Shown: positions 56,135 through 63,270 of the stretch, piece after piece
Position numbering within the stretch: the stretch's first letter is position 1
How the letters are laid out: each line of letters opens with the position of its first letter
Origin: a virus
Strand: one strand, 5' to 3'
Length of the DNA stretch: 64,000 bases
IMG/VR virus record: IMGVR_UViG_3300034407_001956
Span: 30,370-94,369 of that record
The notes under the pieces: generated by a model
Databases searched by the model: none
Told to the model about the DNA's origin: nothing
What the model saw: the letters and a program-made list of their open reading frames with translations, nothing else
Position numbers and translations under genes: made by a program

Positions 56135-56159
56135 CTTGTATTTATTTATTTCGTAACTT
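56131..56159 (+). promoter_or_regulatory. Weak sigma70-like promoter (TTGACT-17-TAACTT)
   Basis: TTGACT at 56131-56136 with TAACTT at 56154-56159, in the family context AAGTCTTGACTTGTATT. The -10 is poor. Confidence 0.5.
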
Positions 56160-56182
56160 GTAATATCAATAAGGAGACAAAT

Positions 56183-56713
56183 ATGATTACTTTAGAAAAA
56201 GCTATAGCTGGAGTACTAGCGGTGACATTAGTAAATGGTTTTTTCTCAACCACTATGTTTAAAGAATATAAACAAATGTATTCAACTAAAATAGAGAGGT
56301 TGGAATCAGAAAATTCTTCATTAAGAGATGAACTATCTCATTATGATGAATATGGTATACAGGTAGATGTAACAATGTATCAACCTAATACTATTCAATG
56401 TGATGATACGCCAGATATTACTGCTGATGGAACTAAGATTCGTATCAGTAAAGCTTCAGATTATAAGTTTGTTGCTTTATCCCGTAACTTACTAAAAAGA
56501 TGGGGTGGGCCTTTTGACTATGGGGATTTTGTATTACTCAAAGGTACAAGCCACAAAGATGGTGTATATCAGGTAAGAGATACTATGAATCCTAAATGGG
56601 TAAATGTAGTAGATATTTTAGAATCAGAGCATGTAGAACCTTATAAGTATACGGATGCTCATATTTATAAATTGAATTGGTTAAACAAAGAAAAGGAAAT
56701 AACAAATGGCTAA
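56183..56713 (+). CDS. Membrane-anchored 3D-domain protein
   Basis: A 176-residue protein after AAGGAG. It has a TM helix (AIAGVLAVTLVNGFFSTTMF), a short coil and a DPBB '3D' domain: VDVTMYQPNTIQCDDTPDIT, VALSRNLLKRWGGPFDYGD and YQVRDTMNPKWVNVVDIL. The 3D fold occurs in lytic transglycosylase-like and stationary-phase cell-wall enzymes. The Asp residues expected are in D..TPD and D.M. It may be a cell-wall-active enzyme held at the membrane. Confidence 0.68.
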   Translation: MITLEKAIAGVLAVTLVNGFFSTTMFKEYKQMYSTKIERLESENSSLRDELSHYDEYGIQVDVTMYQPNTIQCDDTPDITADGTKIRISKASDYKFVALSRNLLKRWGGPFDYGDFVLLKGTSHKDGVYQVRDTMNPKWVNVVDILESEHVEPYKYTDAHIYKLNWLNKEKEITNG

Positions 56714-57149
56714 AAATAAAAACACATTTGAAAAAAATGGTGGTTACTATATCGATGGTGTTGCCTATATGGACTGTAAAGTCACAGGTGAACCTGTTGC
56801 TAACGTAAGCACAGAAGCAGTATCCGTAATAGGCAGTAGGGCTGTGATGGGTAATATGCATAAATTGTTCCCCGATGTATCTAAACCGGCATACAAACCA
56901 ACAGGTCGTCCTGCTGGATGGCATTTTATGGCTGAGTTCGTAGATAAAGATGGTAATGTATTTCACAAAGGTAAAGAACAACCTAAGTTGAAAGGTACTC
57001 TTAAACCTACAAAAGTAGTGGCTAAGAAAAAAGCTAAACGAAGAACAAAAGAAGAGATACTTATTGCCAGAGACAGAGAGAAAAAAGCAGCTCTCAAAAA
57101 AGCAGTAAAGAAACAGAAGGATTTCATCAATCACAATTTCGGAGGTTAG
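56706..57149 (+). CDS. Conserved basic phage protein
   Basis: A 147-residue protein that starts 8 bases before the stop of the 3D gene. It has AYMDCKVTGEPVANVSTEAV and PTGRPAGWHFMAEFVDKDG, then a long Lys-rich tail. Similar proteins occur in T4-like cyanophages as hypothetical proteins. The tail suggests nucleic-acid binding. Confidence 0.55.
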   Translation: MAKNKNTFEKNGGYYIDGVAYMDCKVTGEPVANVSTEAVSVIGSRAVMGNMHKLFPDVSKPAYKPTGRPAGWHFMAEFVDKDGNVFHKGKEQPKLKGTLKPTKVVAKKKAKRRTKEEILIARDREKKAALKKAVKKQKDFINHNFGG

Positions 57150-57446
57150 ATGGTAAAGATGACAAATATAGCGATGGATAGGGATTACTTTAAACAAAAA
57201 GGTAATCCCAACGCTAAGAAAGAAGCTCAGTATACTGAGTGTTGTGGAGAAGATGTAGATTACGATGGATTGAATATTAATGATAAGTCTGATTGGAAAT
57301 TAATTGAAAATCATATCGAAAGGCATTTGATTGAATATTCATCTGTCGAATCCGTAACTCCTGTGTCTTGTGAAGAGTGTGGTAGATTTTTAGAATACAA
57401 AGCAGTTATAAAAGATCCTAAAAGTAAAAAGGGCTGGTTTAAATAA
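57150..57446 (+). CDS. Small zinc-finger-like protein
   Basis: A 98-residue protein after GGAGG at 57140-57144. It has ECCGEDVDYDG and SCEECGRFLEY, a four-Cys pair. The helical middle is rich in charged residues. Its stop touches the peptide deformylase start. Confidence 0.5.
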   Translation: MVKMTNIAMDRDYFKQKGNPNAKKEAQYTECCGEDVDYDGLNINDKSDWKLIENHIERHLIEYSSVESVTPVSCEECGRFLEYKAVIKDPKSKKGWFK

Positions 57447-58144
57447 TGCATCAGACTTATACACCAGAGATTTCTAAGTCAGGCAATCCAAAAGGTAAAA
57501 TGCAAAAATTTCCATGGAAAAATAAAGTTATAAATTGTTTTAAAAATGATAATCCATTAATACAAAAGAAACTAAGAGAGGTGACAGTTGAAGAAGGATT
57601 GGAAATCGCAACAGAATTATTTCAGATACTTAACGAAAGAAAAGACGGCATTGGGTTGGCAGCTAATCAAGTGGGAATTGATGCACAAGTGGCCGTTGTC
57701 AATGTTCGTGAACCTTTGGTACTCATCAATCCGAAGATTGTATCGAAGGAAACTGAGATTCCTTTTTATGAGGGTTGTCTATCTTATCCAGGCAAAGGAG
57801 TACACACCAAACGATACGAAACAGTCCACATAGAAACTGCTCAATCTGAGAGTGGTTGGATTTTTAGTGGGGTTGATAGGGGAGAATCTGGCAAAGGTAG
57901 TTGGGAAGATGATGAAATTGAAGAGGATAGAGCAGTTAGAACTTTAGAGGCTGTTTGTATTCAACACGAAATAGACCACTTAAATGGTGTACGAATTATG
58001 GATAGAGTGAGAAATACTACTGTTAAATCTGAAAAGAAAATTGGTCGTAATCAATTGGTTACAATTAAAAAGGGTGATGCAGTTAAAGTATTAAAATACA
58101 AAAAAGCACAGAAGTTTTTAAATGATGGTTGGGATGTTACATAG
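57446..58144 (+). CDS. def: Peptide deformylase
   Basis: A 232-residue protein with all three deformylase motifs: GIGLAANQVG at residues 68-77, YEGCLSYPG at 108-116 with the metal-binding Cys, and QHEIDHLNG at 173-181 with both His and the catalytic Glu. It removes the formyl group from nascent proteins. An acidic insert (residues 133-163, ending GSWEDDEIEED) lies between motifs 2 and 3, longer than usual. Phage deformylases are well known in marine phages and presumably speed translation of phage or photosystem proteins. Confidence 0.93.
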   Translation: MHQTYTPEISKSGNPKGKMQKFPWKNKVINCFKNDNPLIQKKLREVTVEEGLEIATELFQILNERKDGIGLAANQVGIDAQVAVVNVREPLVLINPKIVSKETEIPFYEGCLSYPGKGVHTKRYETVHIETAQSESGWIFSGVDRGESGKGSWEDDEIEEDRAVRTLEAVCIQHEIDHLNGVRIMDRVRNTTVKSEKKIGRNQLVTIKKGDAVKVLKYKKAQKFLNDGWDVT

Positions 58145-58532
58145 AAAAATAATAAGACCACTACTACAGGAGATTTATCAACCTGATGGTTGGAAGATGC
58201 TAACCTGTTGTATGTTATTAAACCTAACTAATAGAAAACAGGTGGATACAATCAGAGATGAGTTGTTTAGTAAATATCCAACACCAAAGGATATGATGAA
58301 TGCTAATCAATCAGAGTTAGCTGAGTTGTTGAAACCATTGGGATTGTATAATAGACGAGCCAAATCATTAAAGAAGATGAGTGAGGGTTATGTCAAAGGT
58401 TTTAAATCTGTTGATGAGCTATATGGCATAGGACAATATGCTAAAGACTCGTGGGAGATATTTCAGAACAATAATAAAAACGTAAACCCAACAGATAAAG
58501 TTTTGTTGGCATACTTAGATATGGAAATGTAA
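58134..58532 (+). CDS. MBD4-like HhH-GPD DNA glycosylase
   Basis: The start chosen is ATG 58134, overlapping the deformylase stop. The 132-residue protein begins LHRKIIRPLLQEIYQPDGWK. It shows CMLLNLTNRKQVDTI, KPLGLYNRRAKSLKKMSEGY and DELYGIGQYAKDSWEIF, the helix-hairpin-helix, then VNPTDKVLLAYL with the catalytic Asp. This order is that of MBD4/thymine-mismatch glycosylases, not EndoIII (no iron-sulfur loop). It should excise U or T mispaired with G in DNA. Confidence 0.75.
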   Translation: MLHRKIIRPLLQEIYQPDGWKMLTCCMLLNLTNRKQVDTIRDELFSKYPTPKDMMNANQSELAELLKPLGLYNRRAKSLKKMSEGYVKGFKSVDELYGIGQYAKDSWEIFQNNNKNVNPTDKVLLAYLDMEM

Positions 58533-58672
58533 TGAATAAATGGGATAGAGTAGAAAAGAAAAAACGAGTAACATCTCATCAAGACATACAGATGATATAT
58601 TTTAAAACAGCATTGTTTGTATTGATAGCGATAGCATACTTCTATTTTATAATAATGGGTTGGACATTATGA
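58532..58672 (+). CDS. Membrane microprotein (46 aa)
   Basis: The ATG overlaps the upstream TAA and its TGA overlaps the next ATG. A basic N-terminus is followed by one TM helix (ALFVLIAIAYFYFIIMGW). Function unknown. Confidence 0.45.
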   Translation: MNKWDRVEKKKRVTSHQDIQMIYFKTALFVLIAIAYFYFIIMGWTL

Positions 58673-58791
58673 GTAAAAAATACTCTGAAGCAGGAAAGGG
58701 TGATAAGAGTAGGGTGACGGATAAAAAGAAATATGCCGATAATTGGGAAAAGATTTTTGATAAAAAGAAAAAGAGAAAAAAAGATGAATAA
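58669..58791 (+). CDS. Small conserved basic phage protein
   Basis: A 40-residue Lys-rich protein with SRVTDKKKYADNWEKIF, a block found in small hypothetical proteins of marine phages. It starts at an ATGA overlap and ends eight bases into the next gene. Confidence 0.5.
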   Translation: MSKKYSEAGKGDKSRVTDKKKYADNWEKIFDKKKKRKKDE

Positions 58792-59107
58792 AATAAAATC
58801 ATATTGGAGTTTGTTCTCTGAATATTTATATTTAGCAGGTTTAGGTATATTGGTATTTTTGTTTACAGGTTTGTTTTTAAGCATACCATTGTGGTTACTT
58901 TGGAATTGGTTAATGCCAGATATATTTGGTTTACCAACATTAAATATACTACAAACATTTGGATTGACAATACTTATTACACTATTGTCGCCTAAAGAAA
59001 TTAAACTTTCTAAGAAAAACCCTAAGATTATTACAGATACTAAAATGGATATTGATGGGAAATTAGAAGAAGTTTTAAAAGATATTACATCACAATTTAA
59101 AGCTTAG
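58784..59107 (+). CDS. Two-helix membrane protein, unknown
   Basis: The start chosen is ATG 58784, behind AAAGAG-rich sequence; the frame from 58733 is longer but less plausible. The 107-residue protein has two TM helices (YLAGLGILVFLFTGLFL and a second near LQTFGLTILITLL) and an acidic C-terminus. Confidence 0.45.
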   Translation: MNKIKSYWSLFSEYLYLAGLGILVFLFTGLFLSIPLWLLWNWLMPDIFGLPTLNILQTFGLTILITLLSPKEIKLSKKNPKIITDTKMDIDGKLEEVLKDITSQFKA

Positions 59108-59141
59108 ACTCTATTTATATCCATAATAAGTGGAGATATGA

Positions 59142-59291
59142 ATGTTAGATTTAGAATGGGTATTAGATTCTTTGAAAGAAGCTAGAGACAATGAAGATTG
59201 GGATTTAATAAAAGAAATAATATCTTATATAGAAAGTCGTGACGACTTTAATGATGACGATAGTTGGTCGGAACATTTAGAAAATATTTAA
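59142..59291 (+). CDS. Small acidic protein, unknown
   Basis: A 49-residue acidic peptide after TGGAG. It is helical (WVLDSLKEARDNEDWDLIKE) and ends four bases before the predicted tmRNA. CTATTTAT stands 30 bases ahead. Coding is probable. Confidence 0.45.
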   Translation: MLDLEWVLDSLKEARDNEDWDLIKEIISYIESRDDFNDDDSWSEHLENI

Positions 59292-59295
59292 ATAT

Positions 59296-59702
59296 GGGGC
59301 TGTCATTGGAAATCGACAGGTGTTTTTTGAAAATAGAGTGCAACGGAGATTGAGTAGGTCTCGCTAAAAAAAACTCACCAAACTGAAATGGCGATAATTC
59401 GCTTGACGGGTTGGACATTGATTGGCATTTAGCCGAGTATGATTACTCAGCTGCTCCAATCAGCCGTAAGGCAGATGTTCAGCAAACTTACGCTTACGCT
59501 TAAGTTACTGAGTTGTCTAACACTCGGTCATAAAATAAGTTAGACAAACAACTCTTACATATGAGTATAAAGATGTACGGAGCTATCCAATAAAATAGCT
59601 GGTGTGTTGCAGGTACTGTCTCAGAGGGTTGGAACCTGATAAGTTGTGAATGACTTTTTTGATAATACAGACTGGACAGGGGTTCGATTCCCCTCAGCTC
59701 CA
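59296..59702 (+). ncRNA. ssrA: tmRNA (ssrA)
   Basis: The 5' end GGGGCTG pairs with CAGCTCC at the 3' end (one G-T), and the 3' half holds a T-arm AGGGG TTCGATT CCCCT. The 5' end also has GGAAATCGACAGG, the D-loop-like tmRNA signature. In between lie AT-rich helices and a short reading frame. Starting at GCA 59471 this frame encodes ADVQQTYAYA and stops at TAA 59501. Length is about 407 bases. The CCA end is not encoded (CACAAA follows). tmRNA frees stalled ribosomes and tags incomplete proteins. Confidence 0.85.
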
Positions 59703-59720
59703 CAAAATTAAGGAAATAAA

Positions 59721-60131
59721 ATGTCAAGTGTATTACTACCACCAGCAATAGCAGCTAAAGGTTTTATAGATGTATCTATACCAATATCCGCAGGTTCGGG
59801 CGTAGCAGCTGCTGGCTATCCTGGTGTAATTGCTCCTGTAACTGCTAACTTAATATCAGCTATAGCGAGCATAACCGCAATACAAACTGCTTTATTGCCT
59901 ACTGGTGCAATAGCACCACCATCAAAAATTGGAGTAAATATAACTGGCGCTGCGCTTGGACAGATTACAGCAATTCAAACTGCTATCGCAGCAAATGTTA
60001 CTGCCGCTGCTGTACCAGCAACTGTAGCAGCTGGTATTGTTATTCCAGCGGGCGCTACGGCAATAACTGGCGCTTTAACTGCTCTATCAGCATTTATACA
60101 AACAGGATTAATATTACCACAACAAATATAA
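59721..60131 (+). CDS. Ala/Ile-rich low-complexity protein, unknown
   Basis: A 136-residue protein after AAGGAA. It is about one third Ala, with almost no charged residues, and repeats near-identical blocks such as ITAIQTALL and ITAIQTAIA. It could be a hydrophobic or amyloid-like structural protein. It has a Pro pair near the start and lies right after the tmRNA gene. No relative is recognised. Confidence 0.55.
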   Translation: MSSVLLPPAIAAKGFIDVSIPISAGSGVAAAGYPGVIAPVTANLISAIASITAIQTALLPTGAIAPPSKIGVNITGAALGQITAIQTAIAANVTAAAVPATVAAGIVIPAGATAITGALTALSAFIQTGLILPQQI

Positions 60132-60246
60132 TCTTTTTGACAGTAACAGGTTTTTATATTATATATATTATTATTCCGGATAAGGATGTAGAATTTTTAA
60201 GAAAAAAATTCCCTTTAGGATGTAATTAAAAATAAGGAGTTATATA
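60132..60246 (+). other. Intergenic hairpin region
   Basis: GAATTTTT (60191-60198) pairs with AAAAATTC (60204-60211); AGGATGTA is repeated on both sides. TATTATATATATTATTATTC stands upstream. It may be a leader of the ParB-like gene. Confidence 0.3.
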
Positions 60247-61077
60247 ATGAATGTAACTAGTAAAGTGAATCTACCAACACTTCAAATGGTAGCTTTAAAG
60301 AATTTAAAACCTTTAAAGGATATTAACAGAGCAGAACATAAACCACACACAATATCAATGGAACAAGCTATTAGAGATAATGGTTTTATGGATGTTATAA
60401 AAGTATTTTCTATGAATGAAGATGGAACATATGATATAGCAGAATCTACTCATAGATTTCGTGGATTGAAAAATATTCATATTGATAATCTTGATGTAGA
60501 AGTTCCTTGTGCTATTTTACATTGGAAAGATAAGGATGATAAAGACGAAATCCAAAGAACTATTATTGATTTAAATGTCAATAATAAAGATTGGGAGACT
60601 TTTGATTATGTATCGAGTCATGCAGCTGCTCATTGGAGAGATAAGGAAGTTCATAAGACTTTTGTAGAAATACGAGATAATATGAAAGACTTTGCAAAAA
60701 TAAGTATATCTAATGGAGTTATAGCTAGTGTCTATACTAAAGAACTCCGTAATCACGATGTTCTTAAAAAAGCCGACTTAGCTTGTGATTTTTCTGTAGA
60801 AAGTAAAGATAGAGAGTTTGTAAATACTCTTCTAAATACCCTGCGAAGTTTAAGATTAGAGTTTGGTAAAAAGCAAATGTCAGCTCCATTTCTTCGTAAG
60901 TATGTTTACCATTTATGGAACAAAGCGAAAGAACTTAAATATGATTATAACGAATGGTATTTGTTCGTAGATAAATCCATTGAGTGTATTGAGATGAAAT
61001 TAACTTCTGTTAAAAGTATGCCACAAGATGATATATCTTTTGATGATTGGTTCTCTACAATAAAAGTGAAAAAATAG
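60247..61077 (+). CDS. ParB/Srx-like nuclease-fold protein
   Basis: A 276-residue protein after AAGGAG. The N-terminal 130 residues show VALKNLKPLKDINRAEHKPH, MEQAIRDNGFMDVIKVF and DIAESTHRFRGLKN, the ParB N-domain with a variant of the GxHR box (STHRFRG). The rest is helical without an HTH that I can see. It could bind CTP or act as a nuclease/regulator. Phages use ParB-like proteins for partition or host takeover. Confidence 0.7.
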   Translation: MNVTSKVNLPTLQMVALKNLKPLKDINRAEHKPHTISMEQAIRDNGFMDVIKVFSMNEDGTYDIAESTHRFRGLKNIHIDNLDVEVPCAILHWKDKDDKDEIQRTIIDLNVNNKDWETFDYVSSHAAAHWRDKEVHKTFVEIRDNMKDFAKISISNGVIASVYTKELRNHDVLKKADLACDFSVESKDREFVNTLLNTLRSLRLEFGKKQMSAPFLRKYVYHLWNKAKELKYDYNEWYLFVDKSIECIEMKLTSVKSMPQDDISFDDWFSTIKVKK

Positions 61078-61121
61078 TAAAATAAATTTGTATTTGAACA
61101 TATAAATATATATATATTATT

Positions 61122-61193
61122 GCGGGTGAAGTGTTATAGGAAACACACTTCGATTCCATCGAAGAGATGTAGGTTCGACTCCCACCACCCGCT
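61122..61193 (+). tRNA. tRNA-Gly (anticodon TCC), second copy type
   Basis: Acceptor GCGGGTG/CACCCGC, D-stem GTGT/ACAC, anticodon stem CTTCG/CGAAG with loop ATTCCAT, T-arm GTAGG TTCGACT CCCAC with one mismatch. No encoded CCA. It has the same anticodon as the tRNA at 32814 but otherwise differs. Confidence 0.85.
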
Positions 61194-61251
61194 CAAAATT
61201 TTGGCCAGCGTGGCTACTTAATAATTGAAAATTAAATAAAGAGAGTATAGT

Positions 61252-62445
61252 ATGGGATTCGGAGATTTCTTTGACGAACCAAAATTCGACTTTGATAAAG
61301 AAAAAAAGACATTTGTAGATAATCTAAATCTACTTAAAACAATGTCGGTTCAAGAACAAACATTATATAAAAAGTGGCAAGAATTTAATGCTGATGTATA
61401 TTCAATGACTCAGAAAGCATCTAAATTTAAGAGAATTAATAATTCCCTTTGGATGCCAAAAGACATCAACAATAAAGAACAAACCATAAAAGAGATAGAA
61501 GCATTAGAACCTTATGTTGAAATGTTAGAGCAGGGTAATGCTAAGGATAATGAGACGTGGACATTGGTTCGTAGGTTGATTCATAGTATGGAGTTTACTG
61601 CCAATCCAGGCAGAAATATTAAGTTCTTTGTTAAAGATAAAGTAACCAATAAACTATTGGGTGTTATATGCTTGGGTTCTGATGTAACTTCGTTAGGAGC
61701 TAGAGATAAGTTTATAGGTTGGTCTTTAGATAATAAATTTAAAGATGGTAAATTAAAACATACTGCTATTGGTACAACCATATGTTGTTCTCAACCATTA
61801 GGATTTAATTTCTTAGGTGGTAAGTTAGTAGCCGCTTTAGTTACATCATCTGTAATTAGAGATGCTTGGAAGAAGTTATATGGACAAACATTAGTTGGTT
61901 TATCTACCACAGCTTTATATGGAATTCATTCTATGTACAACTCAATTCCACATTGGAAAACTATGGGTAAGTCAGTAGGTAGAATATCATTGAAGCCAGA
62001 TGATTCCACTTATGATGTATGGCATGATTGGGTAAGGGATAATATGTCAGAAGAGTATACAAAAGCTACCACACAAAAAGAGGGTGTAGCAGGTCCTCCA
62101 ACTGGCGTAAAACAAAAAACAATTAATATGATATTCAAAGCAGTTGGTATTAAACCATCTGATTATCAACACGGATTCCAACGTGGTATTTATTATGCCG
62201 ATATGTATGAGAATGGTAATCAGTTTTTGCGTGGGGAGATAGAAGAGAGTGATTTGAAAATGAAACCTAAGTACAATGATGATAGTGACTACATAATGAA
62301 TTGGTGGAAACCTAAAGCTATCAGAAGATATAGTAAGTTATATGATGAGGGTAGGCTAAAGCCTGAGAAACTTTTTTATGGAGACATTGTAGGTAAAAGT
62401 TGGGAAGAAGTAAAAGAACAATATTTAGGAGAAATTGGAAGATAA
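61252..62445 (+). CDS. DUF4338 (DruA-family) protein
   Basis: A 397-residue protein after GAGAG. The core RNIKFFVKDKVTNKLLGVIC, RDKFIGWSLDNK and later KKLYGQTLVGLSTTALYG with MYNSIPHWKTMGKSVGR follow the pattern of DUF4338. This family is the DruA component of the Druantia anti-phage system and has a GNAT-like fold related to Mom. Here it is carried by the phage, next to a possible nuclease. It may modify DNA, act in competition with other phages, or protect the phage genome. Confidence 0.68.
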   Translation: MGFGDFFDEPKFDFDKEKKTFVDNLNLLKTMSVQEQTLYKKWQEFNADVYSMTQKASKFKRINNSLWMPKDINNKEQTIKEIEALEPYVEMLEQGNAKDNETWTLVRRLIHSMEFTANPGRNIKFFVKDKVTNKLLGVICLGSDVTSLGARDKFIGWSLDNKFKDGKLKHTAIGTTICCSQPLGFNFLGGKLVAALVTSSVIRDAWKKLYGQTLVGLSTTALYGIHSMYNSIPHWKTMGKSVGRISLKPDDSTYDVWHDWVRDNMSEEYTKATTQKEGVAGPPTGVKQKTINMIFKAVGIKPSDYQHGFQRGIYYADMYENGNQFLRGEIEESDLKMKPKYNDDSDYIMNWWKPKAIRRYSKLYDEGRLKPEKLFYGDIVGKSWEEVKEQYLGEIGR

Positions 62446-62448
62446 GTC

Positions 62449-62477
62449 TTGACTTGTATTAAAATATTGTGTATATT
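62449..62477 (+). promoter_or_regulatory. Sigma70-like promoter (TTGACT-17-TATATT)
   Basis: TTGACT at 62449-62454 and TATATT at 62472-62477, context AAGTCTTGACTTGTATT...TTAAGGTATG. It starts five bases after the DUF4338 stop and drives 62483, whose ATG is almost at the transcription start. Confidence 0.72.
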
Positions 62478-62482
62478 AAGGT

Positions 62483-62638
62483 ATGAATAAAACACCACAA
62501 AAACACTTTTGGAAAAACGCTATTGTTTTCGTAAATGGTAAACAAGGAAAGATTACCAACTGGGCAAAGAATAAGTTTTTCATTCAATTTTCTAAAACTT
62601 CTAATTGGGTAAATGCTGGACACATAGTATGGAACTAA
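62483..62638 (+). CDS. Small basic protein (51 aa)
   Basis: ATG 62483 lies at the promoter's expected start site. The peptide has KGKITNWAKNKFFIQFS, possibly a KOW-like nucleic-acid-binding fold. It overlaps the next gene by 10 bases. If leaderless, its translation would be unusual. Confidence 0.45.
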   Translation: MNKTPQKHFWKNAIVFVNGKQGKITNWAKNKFFIQFSKTSNWVNAGHIVWN

Positions 62639-63270
62639 ATAAAAACAATTTGATTAAAGAAAAAGATGTATTCAATATGGTTGATAATAAATTTATAGCT
62701 AATATGTCTCCTATCGATTGGGGTAAGACTATGGCTATCGCCAATGAATACATATGTAGAGATTTAATGACTTCTTTAGGTGGTAAGAAAGTTATACATA
62801 CCGATGAATGTGTTGAGGGTAGTGAAGGTGGTATGCTATTAGAGAGGTTAAACATAGATACTTCAAACAATGGTTCAGGCTTTGATACTATTGTTCTATC
62901 TAATGGTAAAAGAATTCAATGTAAACTCAGACAGGTAAAGGGTAAGACGCCTTATAGTACACAAACCCACTTTGATAATACTCGTAGAACTACAGGTCAG
63001 AATAAAGGTACTGCAGGTGGTGGTGCAAATGGTCATGTTAGATATGGTAGTGGTGAGTTTGATTATGTTTTAGTTTCATTAATAGAAAGTTATAAAGACA
63101 AATCTGTAAGAACAGATTTAAACAAATGGAATTTTTCTTTTATTCCGATTTCTGATTTAGTAGATCCTACGATGCCAGAGTTTTGTTTATCACATATACC
63201 AGCGTCTGTATTAGAAAAGAATAAATTAGAATCTGATAAAGATTGGAAAGATAGATTTAAGGAAGTCTAA
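62629..63270 (+). CDS. Possible PD-(D/E)XK restriction-endonuclease-like protein
   Basis: The start chosen is ATG 62629, overlapping the previous stop. The 213-residue protein has GSGFDTIVLSNGKRIQCKLRQV, which fits the D-x(n)-(E/Q)xK pattern of PD-(D/E)XK nucleases (FD, then QCK). ANEYICRDLMTSLGG and a TQTHFDNTRRT region surround it, and the C-terminal FSFIPISDLVDP resembles type II restriction enzymes. It is the gene after a DUF4338 protein. The nuclease call is an inference from a single motif. Confidence 0.5.
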   Translation: MELNKNNLIKEKDVFNMVDNKFIANMSPIDWGKTMAIANEYICRDLMTSLGGKKVIHTDECVEGSEGGMLLERLNIDTSNNGSGFDTIVLSNGKRIQCKLRQVKGKTPYSTQTHFDNTRRTTGQNKGTAGGGANGHVRYGSGEFDYVLVSLIESYKDKSVRTDLNKWNFSFIPISDLVDPTMPEFCLSHIPASVLEKNKLESDKDWKDRFKEV

